64,000 bases of DNA, taken from positions 3,536 through 67,535 of the forward strand of contig CAJTZO010000010.1 in the NCBI GenBank assembly GCA_910583755.1, read 5' to 3'. Source of the DNA: an uncultured Clostridia bacterium. Its GTDB lineage: Bacteria; Bacillota; Clostridia; Lachnospirales; Anaerotignaceae. Below, piece by piece: positions 34,858 through 43,252 of the stretch. Under the pieces are notes generated by a model. The model was given only the letters and a program-made list of their open reading frames with translations, searched no databases and had not been told where the DNA came from. The position numbers and the translations under genes are program-made. Positions within the stretch are counted from its first letter, which is position 1. Each line of letters opens with the position of its first letter.

Positions 34858-36114
34858 ATGGACAAATTAATTGTAATGGGGCAAAAACAGTTAAAAGGAG
34901 AAGTTTGCATTAGTGGTGCAAAAAATGCAGCAGTTGCGATTATTCCAGCTGCTATTATGGCAGACGATGTTAGTATCATTGAAAACTTACCTTGCATTGA
35001 AGATGTAAGTAGTTTATGTAATACAATAAATAAAATTGGAGCAAAAAGCTCTTTTTTAAATAAACATACACTGCAAATTGATGGCAGAAATATTCATAAT
35101 ATTTGTGCGACCTATGAAGAAGTGCAAAAGATTCGTGCTTCTTATTATCTTTTAGGTGCACTTTTGGCACGTTTTAAAAAAGCTGAAGTTGCTATGCCGG
35201 GAGGTTGCAACTTTGGTACAAGACCCATTGACTTGCATTTAAAGGGTTTTCGAGCATTAGGAGCAAATGTCATTGTAGAAAATGGAATTGTAAAAGCGTA
35301 TGCAGATAAGTTAGTAGGTACTTCTATTTATATGGACCAGGTAAGTGTTGGTGCAACCATTAATATTATGTTAGCAGCAACAATGGCAGAAGGAAAAACA
35401 ATTATCGAAAATGCTGCAAAAGAACCACATATTGTAGATACTGCAAACTTTTTAAATTTTATGGGTGCTAATATTAAAGGTGCTGGTACAGATGTTATCC
35501 GTATTACTGGTGTAAAAAGATTACATGGTGCACAATATACCATTATACCAGACCAGATAGAAGCAGGTACTTATATGATTGCTTCTGCGATTACAGGAGG
35601 AGACATTCTTGTAAAAAATATTATACCAAAACATATGGACTCTCTTTCTGCAAAGTTAGTAGAGATGAATGTAAAAGTAGAAGAATTTGACGATGCGATT
35701 CGTGTTATATCAGACAAACCTTTAAAAAATGTAAATGTAAAAACAATGAGTTATCCCGGTTTTCCAACAGACTTACAGCCACAGATGGCAGCATTATTAA
35801 GTGTCTGTCAAGGAACAAACATTATTACAGAAAATGTTTGGGAAAATCGTTTTCAATATATTGATGAATTACGTCGTATGGGAGCAAATATTACAGTGGA
35901 TGGCAGAATTGCTGTCATAGAAGGTGTACCTTATCTGACAGGCTCTCAGGTTTCTGCTACTGATTTAAGAGCAGGAGCAGCCATGATATTAGCTGGATTG
36001 GCAGCAAAAGGAGAAACACATATTGAAAACACAAAGTATATTGACAGAGGTTATGAGGATGTAGAACATAAACTTTCCACTTTGGGTGCTGATATCAAAA
36101 GAGTACAAATATAA
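34858..36114 (+). CDS. murA: UDP-N-acetylglucosamine 1-carboxyvinyltransferase
   Basis: About 418 residues from ATG at 34858 (in-frame TTG at 34837 possible). KNAAVAIIPAAIMAD is the substrate-binding start, MPGGCNFGTRPIDLHLKGF contains the catalytic Cys (P-G-G-C) and YPGFPTDLQPQMAALL is the conserved loop. EPSP-like fold. First committed step of peptidoglycan synthesis. In an operon-like run with yycJ (17 bp), rlmH, DUF4180 and recR. Confidence 0.96.
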   Translation: MDKLIVMGQKQLKGEVCISGAKNAAVAIIPAAIMADDVSIIENLPCIEDVSSLCNTINKIGAKSSFLNKHTLQIDGRNIHNICATYEEVQKIRASYYLLGALLARFKKAEVAMPGGCNFGTRPIDLHLKGFRALGANVIVENGIVKAYADKLVGTSIYMDQVSVGATINIMLAATMAEGKTIIENAAKEPHIVDTANFLNFMGANIKGAGTDVIRITGVKRLHGAQYTIIPDQIEAGTYMIASAITGGDILVKNIIPKHMDSLSAKLVEMNVKVEEFDDAIRVISDKPLKNVNVKTMSYPGFPTDLQPQMAALLSVCQGTNIITENVWENRFQYIDELRRMGANITVDGRIAVIEGVPYLTGSQVSATDLRAGAAMILAGLAAKGETHIENTKYIDRGYEDVEHKLSTLGADIKRVQI

Positions 36115-36131
36115 AGAAAAGGAGAGATTGT

Positions 36132-36926
36132 ATGTCTGTAAAGTTTTGTACCATTGCCAGCGGAAGTAGTGGAAATAGTATATTTATTGGTACAGAACAT
36201 ACCAAATTATTAATAGATGCAGGGTTAAGTGGAAAGCGTATTGTAGAAGGTTTATCTTCTTTAAATACTGTAGGAAGCAATATAGATGCTCTTTTTGTTA
36301 CACATGAACATGCAGACCATATCAGAGGAGTTGGTATCCTTTCCAGAAAATTTGATATTCCCATTTATGCTACACCTGGAACATGGGAAGCTATGGAACA
36401 TCAAATTGGTAAAATTACACCCAAAAATAAACAATATGTGTATCCAGAAGAACGTTGTATTATTAATGATATTTGTATCAACCCTTTTTCTATTCCACAT
36501 GATGCAAATGAACCAGTAGGATATAACATTGAAACAGAAAATCATAAAATAACCATTGCTACAGACTTGGGGCATATTACAAAAAACATAAAACAACAAC
36601 TATTTGATAGTGAATTATTGCTTTTAGAAGCGAATCATGATGAAGAAATGGTAAAAAATAGTTTTTATTCTTACCAGTTACAGGATAGGATATTAGGGCA
36701 ACAGGGACATCTTTCTAACAAAACAGCAGGAGAATTATTATGTGAAATTATGTCTGAAAAATTAAATTATGTTTTTTTGGGGCATTTAAGTGAAGAAAAT
36801 AATTATCCTAATTTAGCCTATGATACTGTAAAAAATATACTACAAAAAAATAAAATAAATATAGGAAAACAATTCCAATTAGAAGTAGCACCAAGAAATG
36901 GAAATAGTTCTGTTATTACATTGTAA
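36132..36926 (+). CDS. yycJ: YycJ-type metallo-beta-lactamase-fold protein
   Basis: 264 residues. SGSSGNSIFI start and HxHxDH metal motif THEHADHIRG near residue 60, ATDLGHI and HLSEENN near the C-terminus. YycJ (WalJ) is a nuclease-like MBL protein linked to the WalRK locus and to coordination of cell division and chromosome replication. Position after yycHI and before rlmH supports the assignment, although murA is inserted. Confidence 0.9.
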   Translation: MSVKFCTIASGSSGNSIFIGTEHTKLLIDAGLSGKRIVEGLSSLNTVGSNIDALFVTHEHADHIRGVGILSRKFDIPIYATPGTWEAMEHQIGKITPKNKQYVYPEERCIINDICINPFSIPHDANEPVGYNIETENHKITIATDLGHITKNIKQQLFDSELLLLEANHDEEMVKNSFYSYQLQDRILGQQGHLSNKTAGELLCEIMSEKLNYVFLGHLSEENNYPNLAYDTVKNILQKNKINIGKQFQLEVAPRNGNSSVITL

Positions 36927-36932
36927 GGAGAA

Positions 36933-37415
36933 ATGATGCACATTACAATTATAGCTGTGGGAAAATTAAAAGAAAAATATTGGAAAGATGCCATAGAAGA
37001 ATATAGAAAACGTTTGTCAAAATATTGTAAATTAGAAGTGATTGAGTTGGCAGATGAAAAAACACCAGAAAATAGTAGTCCGGCAGAAGAAGAACAGATT
37101 CTGAAAAAAGAAGGACAAAGAATTATAAAAGCAATCAAACAAGATGCACTTATTATTGCCCTTGCGATAGAAGGGAAGATGTTTTCTTCAGAGCAATTTG
37201 CAGCACAAATAGAAAAAGATATGATTCAAGGTTTGAGTCACCTTATCTTTATCATTGGTGGTTCTCTAGGCTTATCAAAAGAAGTTATAAGTAGGTCAGA
37301 TAGAATGCTTAGTTTTTCTGCCATGACATTTCCACATCAGATGATGAGAGTGATATTGTTAGAACAAATCTACAGAGCAATGCGCATTATAAAAAAAGAA
37401 CCTTATCATAAGTAA
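36933..37415 (+). CDS. rlmH: 23S rRNA pseudouridine(1915) N3-methyltransferase
   Basis: 160 residues, ATG 6 bases after the yycJ stop. ITIIAVGKLKEKYWKDA is the RlmH start; IFIIGGSLGLSKEV contains the SPOUT SAM-binding knot and LSFSAMTFPHQMMRVILLEQIYRAMRI the C-terminal motif. It methylates Psi1915 of helix 69. Usual partner of yycJ. Confidence 0.96.
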   Translation: MMHITIIAVGKLKEKYWKDAIEEYRKRLSKYCKLEVIELADEKTPENSSPAEEEQILKKEGQRIIKAIKQDALIIALAIEGKMFSSEQFAAQIEKDMIQGLSHLIFIIGGSLGLSKEVISRSDRMLSFSAMTFPHQMMRVILLEQIYRAMRIIKKEPYHK

Positions 37416-37427
37416 AGGAGGGATAGT

Positions 37428-37793
37428 ATGAAAAAAGTAATAAAAAATAATGTTGAAATTGTAATAATAGAACAAAATGAATTATGGATAGAACAAGCTT
37501 CTTCCGCTGTTAGTGCGATAATGGACATAAAGTATCAAAATGCTTGTAGTAATATAGTAATAGATAAAAAATGTATTGCAGAAGGTTTTTTTCAGTTAAG
37601 CACAGGACTTGCAGGGGAAATATTCCAAAAATTAATAAACTATCATATAAAATTAGCCATTTTTGGAGATTTTTCTATTTATACCAGTCAAGCTTTAAAA
37701 GATTTTATCTATGAAAGTAATCAAGGAAAAGATTTCTTTTTTGTAACAACAGAAGAAGAAGCTATTGAAAAATTTAGTGCTATTTGTAAATAG
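37428..37793 (+). CDS. DUF4180 family protein
   Basis: 121 residues, ATG after AAAGGAGGG. The C-terminal FFFVTTEEEAIEKF and the LAIFGDFSIYTSQALKDFIYESN block match the DUF4180 family. Cytosolic, no obvious catalytic motif. Role unknown. Lies between rlmH and recR. Confidence 0.8.
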   Translation: MKKVIKNNVEIVIIEQNELWIEQASSAVSAIMDIKYQNACSNIVIDKKCIAEGFFQLSTGLAGEIFQKLINYHIKLAIFGDFSIYTSQALKDFIYESNQGKDFFFVTTEEEAIEKFSAICK

Positions 37794-37807
37794 AAAAGGA
37801 GCTATCT

Positions 37808-38407
37808 ATGAATTATTATGGAAATCCTATTACAAGATTAATTGAAGAATTTTCTGGATTACCGGGAATTGGTGGAAAATCTGCCCAAAGATTAGCATTT
37901 TACATTATTAATATGCCAAGAGAAAAGGCATTGTCCCTTGCTTCTGCTATTACAGAAGCAAGGGACAATGTACGCTATTGTTCTGTTTGTTGGAATTTAA
38001 CAGATGAAGACCCTTGTCCGATTTGTAGCAATTTAAAAAGAGACCACAAAACCATTATGGTAGTGGAAGACCCTAGAGATATGGCAGCATATGAAAAAAC
38101 AAAACAATATCATGGATTATACCATGTACTACATGGAGCTATTTCTCCTATGCTAGGAATTGGTCCGCAAGAAATTAAAATAAAGGAGTTGCTCCATCGC
38201 CTTCAAAATGAAGAAGTAGAGGAAGTCATTCTTGCGACCAATCCTAATGTGGAAGGAGAAGCAACCGCAATGTATATTAGCCGCATTTTAAAGCCCTTAC
38301 AAATTAAAGTAACACGTATTGCAAATGGTGTACCAGTAGGGGGAGATTTAGAATATGTGGATGAGATTACATTATCCAGAGCATTAGAAGGCAGACGAGA
38401 ACTATAA
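37808..38407 (+). CDS. recR: Recombination mediator RecR
   Basis: 199 residues; ATG after AAAGGAG. HhH-type region FSGLPGIGGKSAQRLAF, zinc finger Cys4 (CSVCWNLTDEDPCPIC) and Toprim domain (MVVEDPRDMAAYE; ATNPNVEGEATAMYI). Acts with RecF/RecO in gap repair. It is detached from dnaX-ybaB here and ends the wal-locus gene run. Confidence 0.97.
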   Translation: MNYYGNPITRLIEEFSGLPGIGGKSAQRLAFYIINMPREKALSLASAITEARDNVRYCSVCWNLTDEDPCPICSNLKRDHKTIMVVEDPRDMAAYEKTKQYHGLYHVLHGAISPMLGIGPQEIKIKELLHRLQNEEVEEVILATNPNVEGEATAMYISRILKPLQIKVTRIANGVPVGGDLEYVDEITLSRALEGRREL

Positions 38408-38497
38408 AATTTAATATATCAATAAAGTCAAAATCTTGGGTTTTGTACTCACCATAATGGAATGTAGACAAGGCTCTTAAGATTTATAAAACAGATT

Positions 38498-38522
38498 GAG
38501 ATTGAATTAAAAATTCAATCTC
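38498..38522 (+). terminator. recR terminator hairpin, first copy
   Basis: GAGATTGAATT and AATTCAATCTC arms. A near-identical hairpin with a T7 tail appears at 38718-38747, on the other side of the MITE copy. The T-run normally following the hairpin appears displaced by the repeat. Confidence 0.6.
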
Positions 38523-38718
38523 AGTCTGTCAATAAAATCTTTTTTTGTAGGTTTCACCCACATTCACCAACTTTTTTTAAAAAAGTTAGACAAAAAACTT
38601 TTATGGAAAAACTAATATTTTTAGCGAAACGTTAGTTTCGCACTAAGGTTCTTTGATTCTTTCTTTTAAGAAAGAATTAGGAGTTTGAGGACTAGCCCTC
38701 AAGGTTTTTGACAAGCTG
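38522..38718 (+). repeat. MITE-like hairpin repeat, full copy B
   Basis: CAGTCTGTCAA start and TTGACAAGCTG end. It has the same internal hairpins (ACTTTTTTTAAAAAAGT, GCGAAACGTTAGTTTCGC, TTTCTTTTAAGAAAG, GGACTAGCCCTC). It sits within the recR terminator region, flanked by a 25-bp near-duplication of the hairpin. Confidence 0.8.
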
Positions 38719-38747
38719 AGATTGAATCAAAAATTCAATCTTTTTTT
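38718..38747 (+). terminator. recR terminator hairpin, second copy with T tail
   Basis: GAGATTGAATCAAAAATTCAATC followed by seven T. The likely functional terminator of the recR transcript. Confidence 0.65.
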
Positions 38748-38847
38748 ATTTCCAAAAAATATGTTTTAAAAAAGGCAGTGCAAAAAACTGCCAAATAAAT
38801 ACAAATATCGCTGTAAAAAAACACCAATTTGATTGTTTCATTAACAT
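38746..38847 (-). CDS. Small hydrophobic membrane peptide (33 aa)
   Basis: Minus-strand ORF starting ATG at 38847 (AGAGG at a suitable distance). It encodes a peptide with one hydrophobic segment (FFTAIFVFIWQFFALPF) and basic ends. No family recognised. It could be a short type I toxin-like or membrane regulatory peptide. The stop overlaps the terminator of recR on the other strand. Confidence 0.4.
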   Translation of the reverse strand: MLMKQSNWCFFTAIFVFIWQFFALPFLKHIFWK

Positions 38848-39004
38848 CGCCAACCTCTAAAAAAATTTATCATATTTTTATTATAAAGGAATTGAAACAA
38901 AAATACAACTTATTAAGTTATATTTTATATAACCTATTGCATTGTTATTTTGCTTTTTGGCTTGGGCTATACTTTAATCAAAAAGTGAAAAGGCGGTGAA
39001 AAGG

Positions 39005-39328
39005 TTGGATTACAAAAAAGAAATGGGTTTACGTCTAAAAGAAACAAGAAAAGAATTGTGTATGACACAAGAACAACTTTCTGACCAATTAAATATTTCT
39101 CTTAAACATTATAGTGAGGTAGAAAGAGGAATTACAGGACTTTCTGTAGAAAATATCATTAAAATTAGTAATATCCTTCATGTAAGTATTGACTATCTTT
39201 TAAAAGGTGAAATGAAAAAAGAAGAATTTCCTTATGAAATGGTATTATTTTATCAAAATTGTTCTGTAGAACAAAAAAAAGGAGTATTACAGATATTTCG
39301 TGGCATGGAAAAATTAGCAAAAGAATAA
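39005..39328 (+). CDS. XRE-family HTH regulator
   Basis: About 107 residues from TTG at 39005 (AGGCGG eight bases upstream; a GTG at 38996 is the alternative). HTH core MGLRLKETRKELCMTQEQLSDQLNISLKHYSEVERGITGLSVENIIKISNIL, with the Cro/CI pattern. Binds DNA as a dimer; target unknown. A short acidic tail follows. Bidirectional hairpin downstream shared with the convergent cfa-like gene. Confidence 0.85.
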   Translation: MDYKKEMGLRLKETRKELCMTQEQLSDQLNISLKHYSEVERGITGLSVENIIKISNILHVSIDYLLKGEMKKEEFPYEMVLFYQNCSVEQKKGVLQIFRGMEKLAKE

Positions 39329-39334
39329 AAAAAT

Positions 39335-39371
39335 GTGTTTCAAAAGAAAATAACTTTTGAAACACTTTTTT
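39335..39371. terminator. Bidirectional terminator
   Basis: GTGTTTCAAAAG and CTTTTGAAACAC arms with T-runs on both sides, between the XRE gene and the convergent methyltransferase gene. Confidence 0.75.
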
Positions 39372-39376
39372 CATCA

Positions 39377-40549
39377 TCAGTACCATCTTGTCATAGGTAA
39401 ATGGTTATTCACCCCTTTTGTTAGTAATATTTGGAGTAAATCTACTACACCATTGTGAAATGCTGCGGCACACGAACAAAGGTATAAATCCCACATTCTA
39501 ATAAATTCTTCGTCAAACATTGTACGGATGACAGGAAGTTGTGCTCTAAAATTTTTGTCCCAACAAAGTAGTGTTTTGTGATAATGTAATCTTAAATTTT
39601 CAATATCCAAAATATCAAAATTAAATTCAGAACATTCCTTAATGATTTCTCTTAAGGAAGGAATGACTCCACCCGGAAAAATATATTTTTTAATCCAAGC
39701 ATCGCCAGGATATTCTTTTTTTGCACTAATATAATGCAGCAAAAATAATCCTTGTGGTTTTAACACTTCATTTACACAAGAAATAAAGTGATGATATTGT
39801 TCTCGTCCCACATGCTCTAACATACCTACACTTACAATTCTATCAAATGTTTTGTTTAAATATTTTAAGTCCCTATAATCCAATAACTCTATAGTAATAT
39901 CATTTTCCAATCCTTCTTGTATAATACGTTCCTTACATTTTTCATACTGTTCTGTACTTAAGGTGATACCTGTTCCTTTAATATGATATTTTTTTGCTGC
40001 TTCGATTAAAAGAAATCCCCAGCCACAACCAATATCTAATAATGTCATATTTTCTTTAAGATATAATTTTTGTAAAATATAATCAATTTTGTTAATTTGT
40101 GCTTGGTAAAGGGAATTATCATTATCTTTGAAGTATCCACAAGAATAACTCATTGTTTTATCTAGCCAAAGTTGATAAAAATCATTTCCAATATCATAAT
40201 GAGAACAAACTTCTTTTTTTTGTGTTCTTTTAGAATGAGAGGGAAACAGTAATTTTTTTAATAAGGATTGGTCTGTAGAAAACTTATCCATTTGACATAA
40301 AAAGTGGTCTAATGCTTCATATAAATCCCCTTCTATTTCAAAATCTCTACGCATATATGCCTCCCCTAAAGCAAGAGAAGTGCTTTTCAATAATTCTTTT
40401 ATATCAAGTTCTTTTTTAAAATTTACTGTAAAAGTAGGTTCTCCTTCCCCCACCTTGTAACAGTTTCCTTGATATTTAATAAGAAATGGAGAGGCATCAA
40501 ATTTTTGTAAAAATTTTACCATCATATTTTCTTCTAAATGTGTCTGCAT
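39377..40549 (-). CDS. Cyclopropane-fatty-acyl-phospholipid synthase family methyltransferase
   Basis: 390 residues; ATG after AGAAGG. SAM site LDIGCGWGFLLIEAAK, YSCGYF, SVGMLEHVG and HYISAKKEYPGDAWIKKYIFPGGVIPSL are the CFA synthase signature. Adds a methylene to unsaturated phospholipid acyl chains. Cluster is isolated; upstream lies the CIRCE-hsp20 promoter. Confidence 0.92.
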   Translation of the reverse strand: MQTHLEENMMVKFLQKFDASPFLIKYQGNCYKVGEGEPTFTVNFKKELDIKELLKSTSLALGEAYMRRDFEIEGDLYEALDHFLCQMDKFSTDQSLLKKLLFPSHSKRTQKKEVCSHYDIGNDFYQLWLDKTMSYSCGYFKDNDNSLYQAQINKIDYILQKLYLKENMTLLDIGCGWGFLLIEAAKKYHIKGTGITLSTEQYEKCKERIIQEGLENDITIELLDYRDLKYLNKTFDRIVSVGMLEHVGREQYHHFISCVNEVLKPQGLFLLHYISAKKEYPGDAWIKKYIFPGGVIPSLREIIKECSEFNFDILDIENLRLHYHKTLLCWDKNFRAQLPVIRTMFDEEFIRMWDLYLCSCAAAFHNGVVDLLQILLTKGVNNHLPMTRWY

Positions 40550-40694
40550 TTTATAACCTTCTTTCTGATAGAATATGATTAAAGTATAAACAATATTTTA
40601 AAAATCAAACAAAGAGTTATTTTTCTGCATAAAAACATAGAATAAAAGAGAAAATAAGAAGGTAACAAAAAATTCACAGATTATTTACATTTTG

Positions 40695-40737
40695 TTAGCA
40701 CTCATCTATTGACAGTGCTAACAAAATGGTGTATCCT
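40695..40737 (+). promoter_or_regulatory. CIRCE (HrcA operator) and promoter of hsp20
   Basis: TTAGCACTC (40695-40703), nine bases, CAGTGCTAA (40713-40721): the CIRCE consensus TTAGCACTC-N9-GAGTGCTAA with one mismatch. The pair extends into a longer inverted repeat with TTTTG / CAAAA. It overlaps the -35 TTGACA (40709-40714), with -10 TATCCT 17 bases later. HrcA would repress transcription until heat shock. Confidence 0.9.
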
Positions 40738-40828
40738 ATTTACAGAACAAAAGAAATGAACAAAATAGTCCATTTTAAGTAGTCCATCTAATAAAACAAA
40801 ATAAATTTTTTAATTGGAGGAATGACTT

Positions 40829-41269
40829 ATGATGTTACCTAGTATTTTTGGAGAAAATTTGTTTGATGAATTTATGAGTTCCCCTTGGGAAAGAGAGTTT
40901 TTTGGAAGAAAAAATCCTTTATTGGCTTATGAAAAAAATATGATGAAAACAGATATCAAAGAAAAAGAAACACATTATGAAATTGATATTGATTTACCCG
41001 GATTTCAAAAAGATGAAATTGTAGCAAACTTGGAAAATGGTTATTTGACTGTTAATGCATCAAAATCTAAAGAAACAGAAAAAAAGGAAGAAGGAATTTA
41101 TATTCGTAGAGAACGCTATGCGGGTCAATGTTCCAGAAGCTTTTATGTTGGTGATGTAGAACAACATGAAATTAAAGCAAAATTTGAAAATGGTATTTTG
41201 CATTTAACAATACCAAAAAAAGAACAACGAAAAGTAGAGCAAAAAAAATATATTTCTATAGAAGGTTAA
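40829..41269 (+). CDS. Small heat shock protein Hsp20
   Basis: 146 residues; GGAGG eight bases before ATG. Alpha-crystallin domain: YEIDIDLPGFQKDEIVANLENGYLTVNA and the C-terminal GILHLTIPKKEQRK. An ATP-independent holdase. The upstream CIRCE element places it under HrcA control. Confidence 0.94.
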   Translation: MMLPSIFGENLFDEFMSSPWEREFFGRKNPLLAYEKNMMKTDIKEKETHYEIDIDLPGFQKDEIVANLENGYLTVNASKSKETEKKEEGIYIRRERYAGQCSRSFYVGDVEQHEIKAKFENGILHLTIPKKEQRKVEQKKYISIEG

Positions 41270-41279
41270 CAAAAATAAA

Positions 41280-41306
41280 GGAATACGGTACTATCGTATT
41301 CCTTTT
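41280..41306 (+). terminator. Terminator of hsp20
   Basis: GGAATACG / CGTATTCC around a 7-nt loop with T5 tail. Confidence 0.8.
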
Positions 41307-41355
41307 TATGTTATAATAGGGCTTAGAAAAAAATATGGGAAAGAAAGGAAAATAT

Positions 41356-41931
41356 ATGACAGATAGAGAATTGATTGATTTTTTAGCTATTGCAGAAAAA
41401 ATGAAATGCAATACCAGACATTCTTGGACATCTACCAACAGAAAAGAAAGTGTTGCAGAACATAGTTGGCGATTGTCCTTAATGGCATTACTATTGGAAA
41501 AAGAAATAGAAGGAGTAGACTTTCAAAAAATAATAAAAATGTGTATTATCCATGATTTAGGAGAGGCAGTCACAGGGGATATACCTTCTTTTTTAAAGAC
41601 AAAAGAAGATTCTAAAATAGAAGAAAAAGCAATTATGGAATTAATTCAAACTTTACCAGAACCACAAAAAACAGATATACTAGCACTTTTTGAAGAAATG
41701 GAACAAAGGCAAACAATGGAAGCAAAGATATACAAAGCACTGGACAGACTAGAAGCAGTGATACAACATAATGAAGCACCTATTTCTTCTTGGCTTCCTT
41801 TAGAATATGACTTACAGCAAACATACGGATGGGAAGAAGCACAAGTGCATGAAAGATTAAAAACATTGCGCCAAACAGCAAAAGAAGATACTCTTAAAAA
41901 GATTAAAAAAGAAAAAATTTCTGAACAATAG
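41356..41931 (+). CDS. HD-domain phosphohydrolase (YfbR/HDDC2-like)
   Basis: 191 residues from ATG at 41356 (AAAGGA upstream). HD-domain motifs: NTRHSWTSTNRKESVAEHSWRLS, IIHDLGEAVTGDIPSF, and DRLEAVIQHNEAP. This is the YfbR-type deoxyribonucleoside 5'-monophosphatase group. A nucleotide-pool function is likely. A longer frame starts at 41335. Confidence 0.88.
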   Translation: MTDRELIDFLAIAEKMKCNTRHSWTSTNRKESVAEHSWRLSLMALLLEKEIEGVDFQKIIKMCIIHDLGEAVTGDIPSFLKTKEDSKIEEKAIMELIQTLPEPQKTDILALFEEMEQRQTMEAKIYKALDRLEAVIQHNEAPISSWLPLEYDLQQTYGWEEAQVHERLKTLRQTAKEDTLKKIKKEKISEQ

Positions 41932-41944
41932 TAGAATAGTAGGA

Positions 41945-42910
41945 GTGTTATGTATGTATAAAATTGTTACAAAACAAGGCATACTAGAACCATATAAATA
42001 TCATACAGAACAAGAATTTGAACATGAAATTATTAAAAATAAAGATGCTATTTTTGGAAAAAATTCTATCTACTTTAATGTAAAAAAGAAAGTAGGAAAT
42101 ATAATTCCTGATGGTTATTGGTTAGATTTCACTTTTCATACAGAACCTAAATTATATTTTATTGAAATAGAAATGGAAAATCATGATTTATATGGACATG
42201 TTGCAAAACAATTTCTTGAATTTTCTATTGCTTTTGATGACAATAAATATAAACTAAAAAATATATTGATGGAAGAAATTTTAAAAGATAGCAATAAGCA
42301 AAGACTTTTAAAAGAATACATCCAAAATCCAAAAACAAAATTTAATGATGAAACCGAACTTCTATACTATGTAATTTATGAAATGCCAATTTCAATTATT
42401 ATTATAATTAATGAATATACAAAACAATTAGAAAGAGTACAATCTAAATTAAGTAATAAGATTACGATTTTAGAATTTGAATCCTACAAAAAAAATGATG
42501 AAGTTGTTCATAGATTTACTCCTTTTTACAATGAGCAAGAAATTAATAGTAATTATAAAGAAAGAGAGGAATTGGATACTATCATTGTGCCTGCATGGGA
42601 AGATGGATTTAATGAAGTCTTTATAGGAGAAAATTGCTGGTATGCTGTTAGAATCTCTGTACCTATGATAAATAGAATAAAGTATATCGCCGTATATCAA
42701 GTAGCACCTATTTCTGCTGTTACATATTATGCGGTTATAGATAAAATAGAAAAATATAAAGACACAGGAAAATATATTTTTTATTTTAAGGGAAAGCCGA
42801 AAAAAATTGAAAAAATCCCACTTGGAAAAAATAAAATGGCAGTACGTTCTTGCAGATACACTAATTTACAAAAAATGTTAAGTATAAATACAATATCTGA
42901 TTTATGGTAA
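41945..42910 (+). CDS. Hypothetical protein, possible PD-(D/E)XK-like fold
   Basis: 321 residues (the ATG at 41954 is an alternative start). Residues near 50-90 contain VGNIIPDGYWLDFTF and PKLYFIEIEMENHDLYGHVAKQFLEF, a P-D-x15-E-x-E arrangement similar to but not identical with the PD-(D/E)XK nuclease core. The rest is unassigned. No membrane helix. Convergent with no gene; stop followed by the MITE copy. Function unknown. Confidence 0.55.
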   Translation: MLCMYKIVTKQGILEPYKYHTEQEFEHEIIKNKDAIFGKNSIYFNVKKKVGNIIPDGYWLDFTFHTEPKLYFIEIEMENHDLYGHVAKQFLEFSIAFDDNKYKLKNILMEEILKDSNKQRLLKEYIQNPKTKFNDETELLYYVIYEMPISIIIIINEYTKQLERVQSKLSNKITILEFESYKKNDEVVHRFTPFYNEQEINSNYKEREELDTIIVPAWEDGFNEVFIGENCWYAVRISVPMINRIKYIAVYQVAPISAVTYYAVIDKIEKYKDTGKYIFYFKGKPKKIEKIPLGKNKMAVRSCRYTNLQKMLSINTISDLW

Positions 42911-42935
42911 CAAAAAATTGAAAAAGTAAACAAGG

Positions 42936-43154
42936 CAGTCTGTCAATAAAGTCTTTTTTTGTGGGTTTCATCCACACTCACCAACTTTTTTTAAAAAAGT
43001 TGGACAAAAAACATTATTGGAAAAACTAACGTTTTTCCTTATAAAATCAATCTTTTTAGTGAAACGCTAGTTTCGCATTAAGGTTCTTTGCTTTTTTCTT
43101 TCAAGAAAGAATGAGGGATTTGAGGACTAGCCTTCAAGGTTTTTTGACAAGCTG
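42936..43154 (+). repeat. MITE-like hairpin repeat, full copy C
   Basis: CAGTCTGTCAA start, TTGACAAGCTG end. Internal CCAACTTTTTTTAAAAAAGTTGG hairpin, GCTAGTTTCGC, TTTCTTTCAAGAAAG and GAGGACTAGCCTTC. Its right end lies 28 bp before the secA -35 box. It fills most of the 42911-43252 gap. Confidence 0.8.
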
Positions 43155-43182
43155 ATAAGGATTTTTTGCTTTTAAATAAGTA

Positions 43183-43211
43183 TTGCATAGAGAAATGCTT
43201 TTTGATAAACT
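43183..43211 (+). promoter_or_regulatory. secA promoter
   Basis: TTGCAT (43183-43188) and TAAACT (43206-43211), 17 nt apart. secA ATG at 43253 has AGGTGA upstream. Confidence 0.5.
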
Positions 43212-43252
43212 ATAAAAAGTGTAAAATTAAAGAATAATGAGGTGAACCATAC

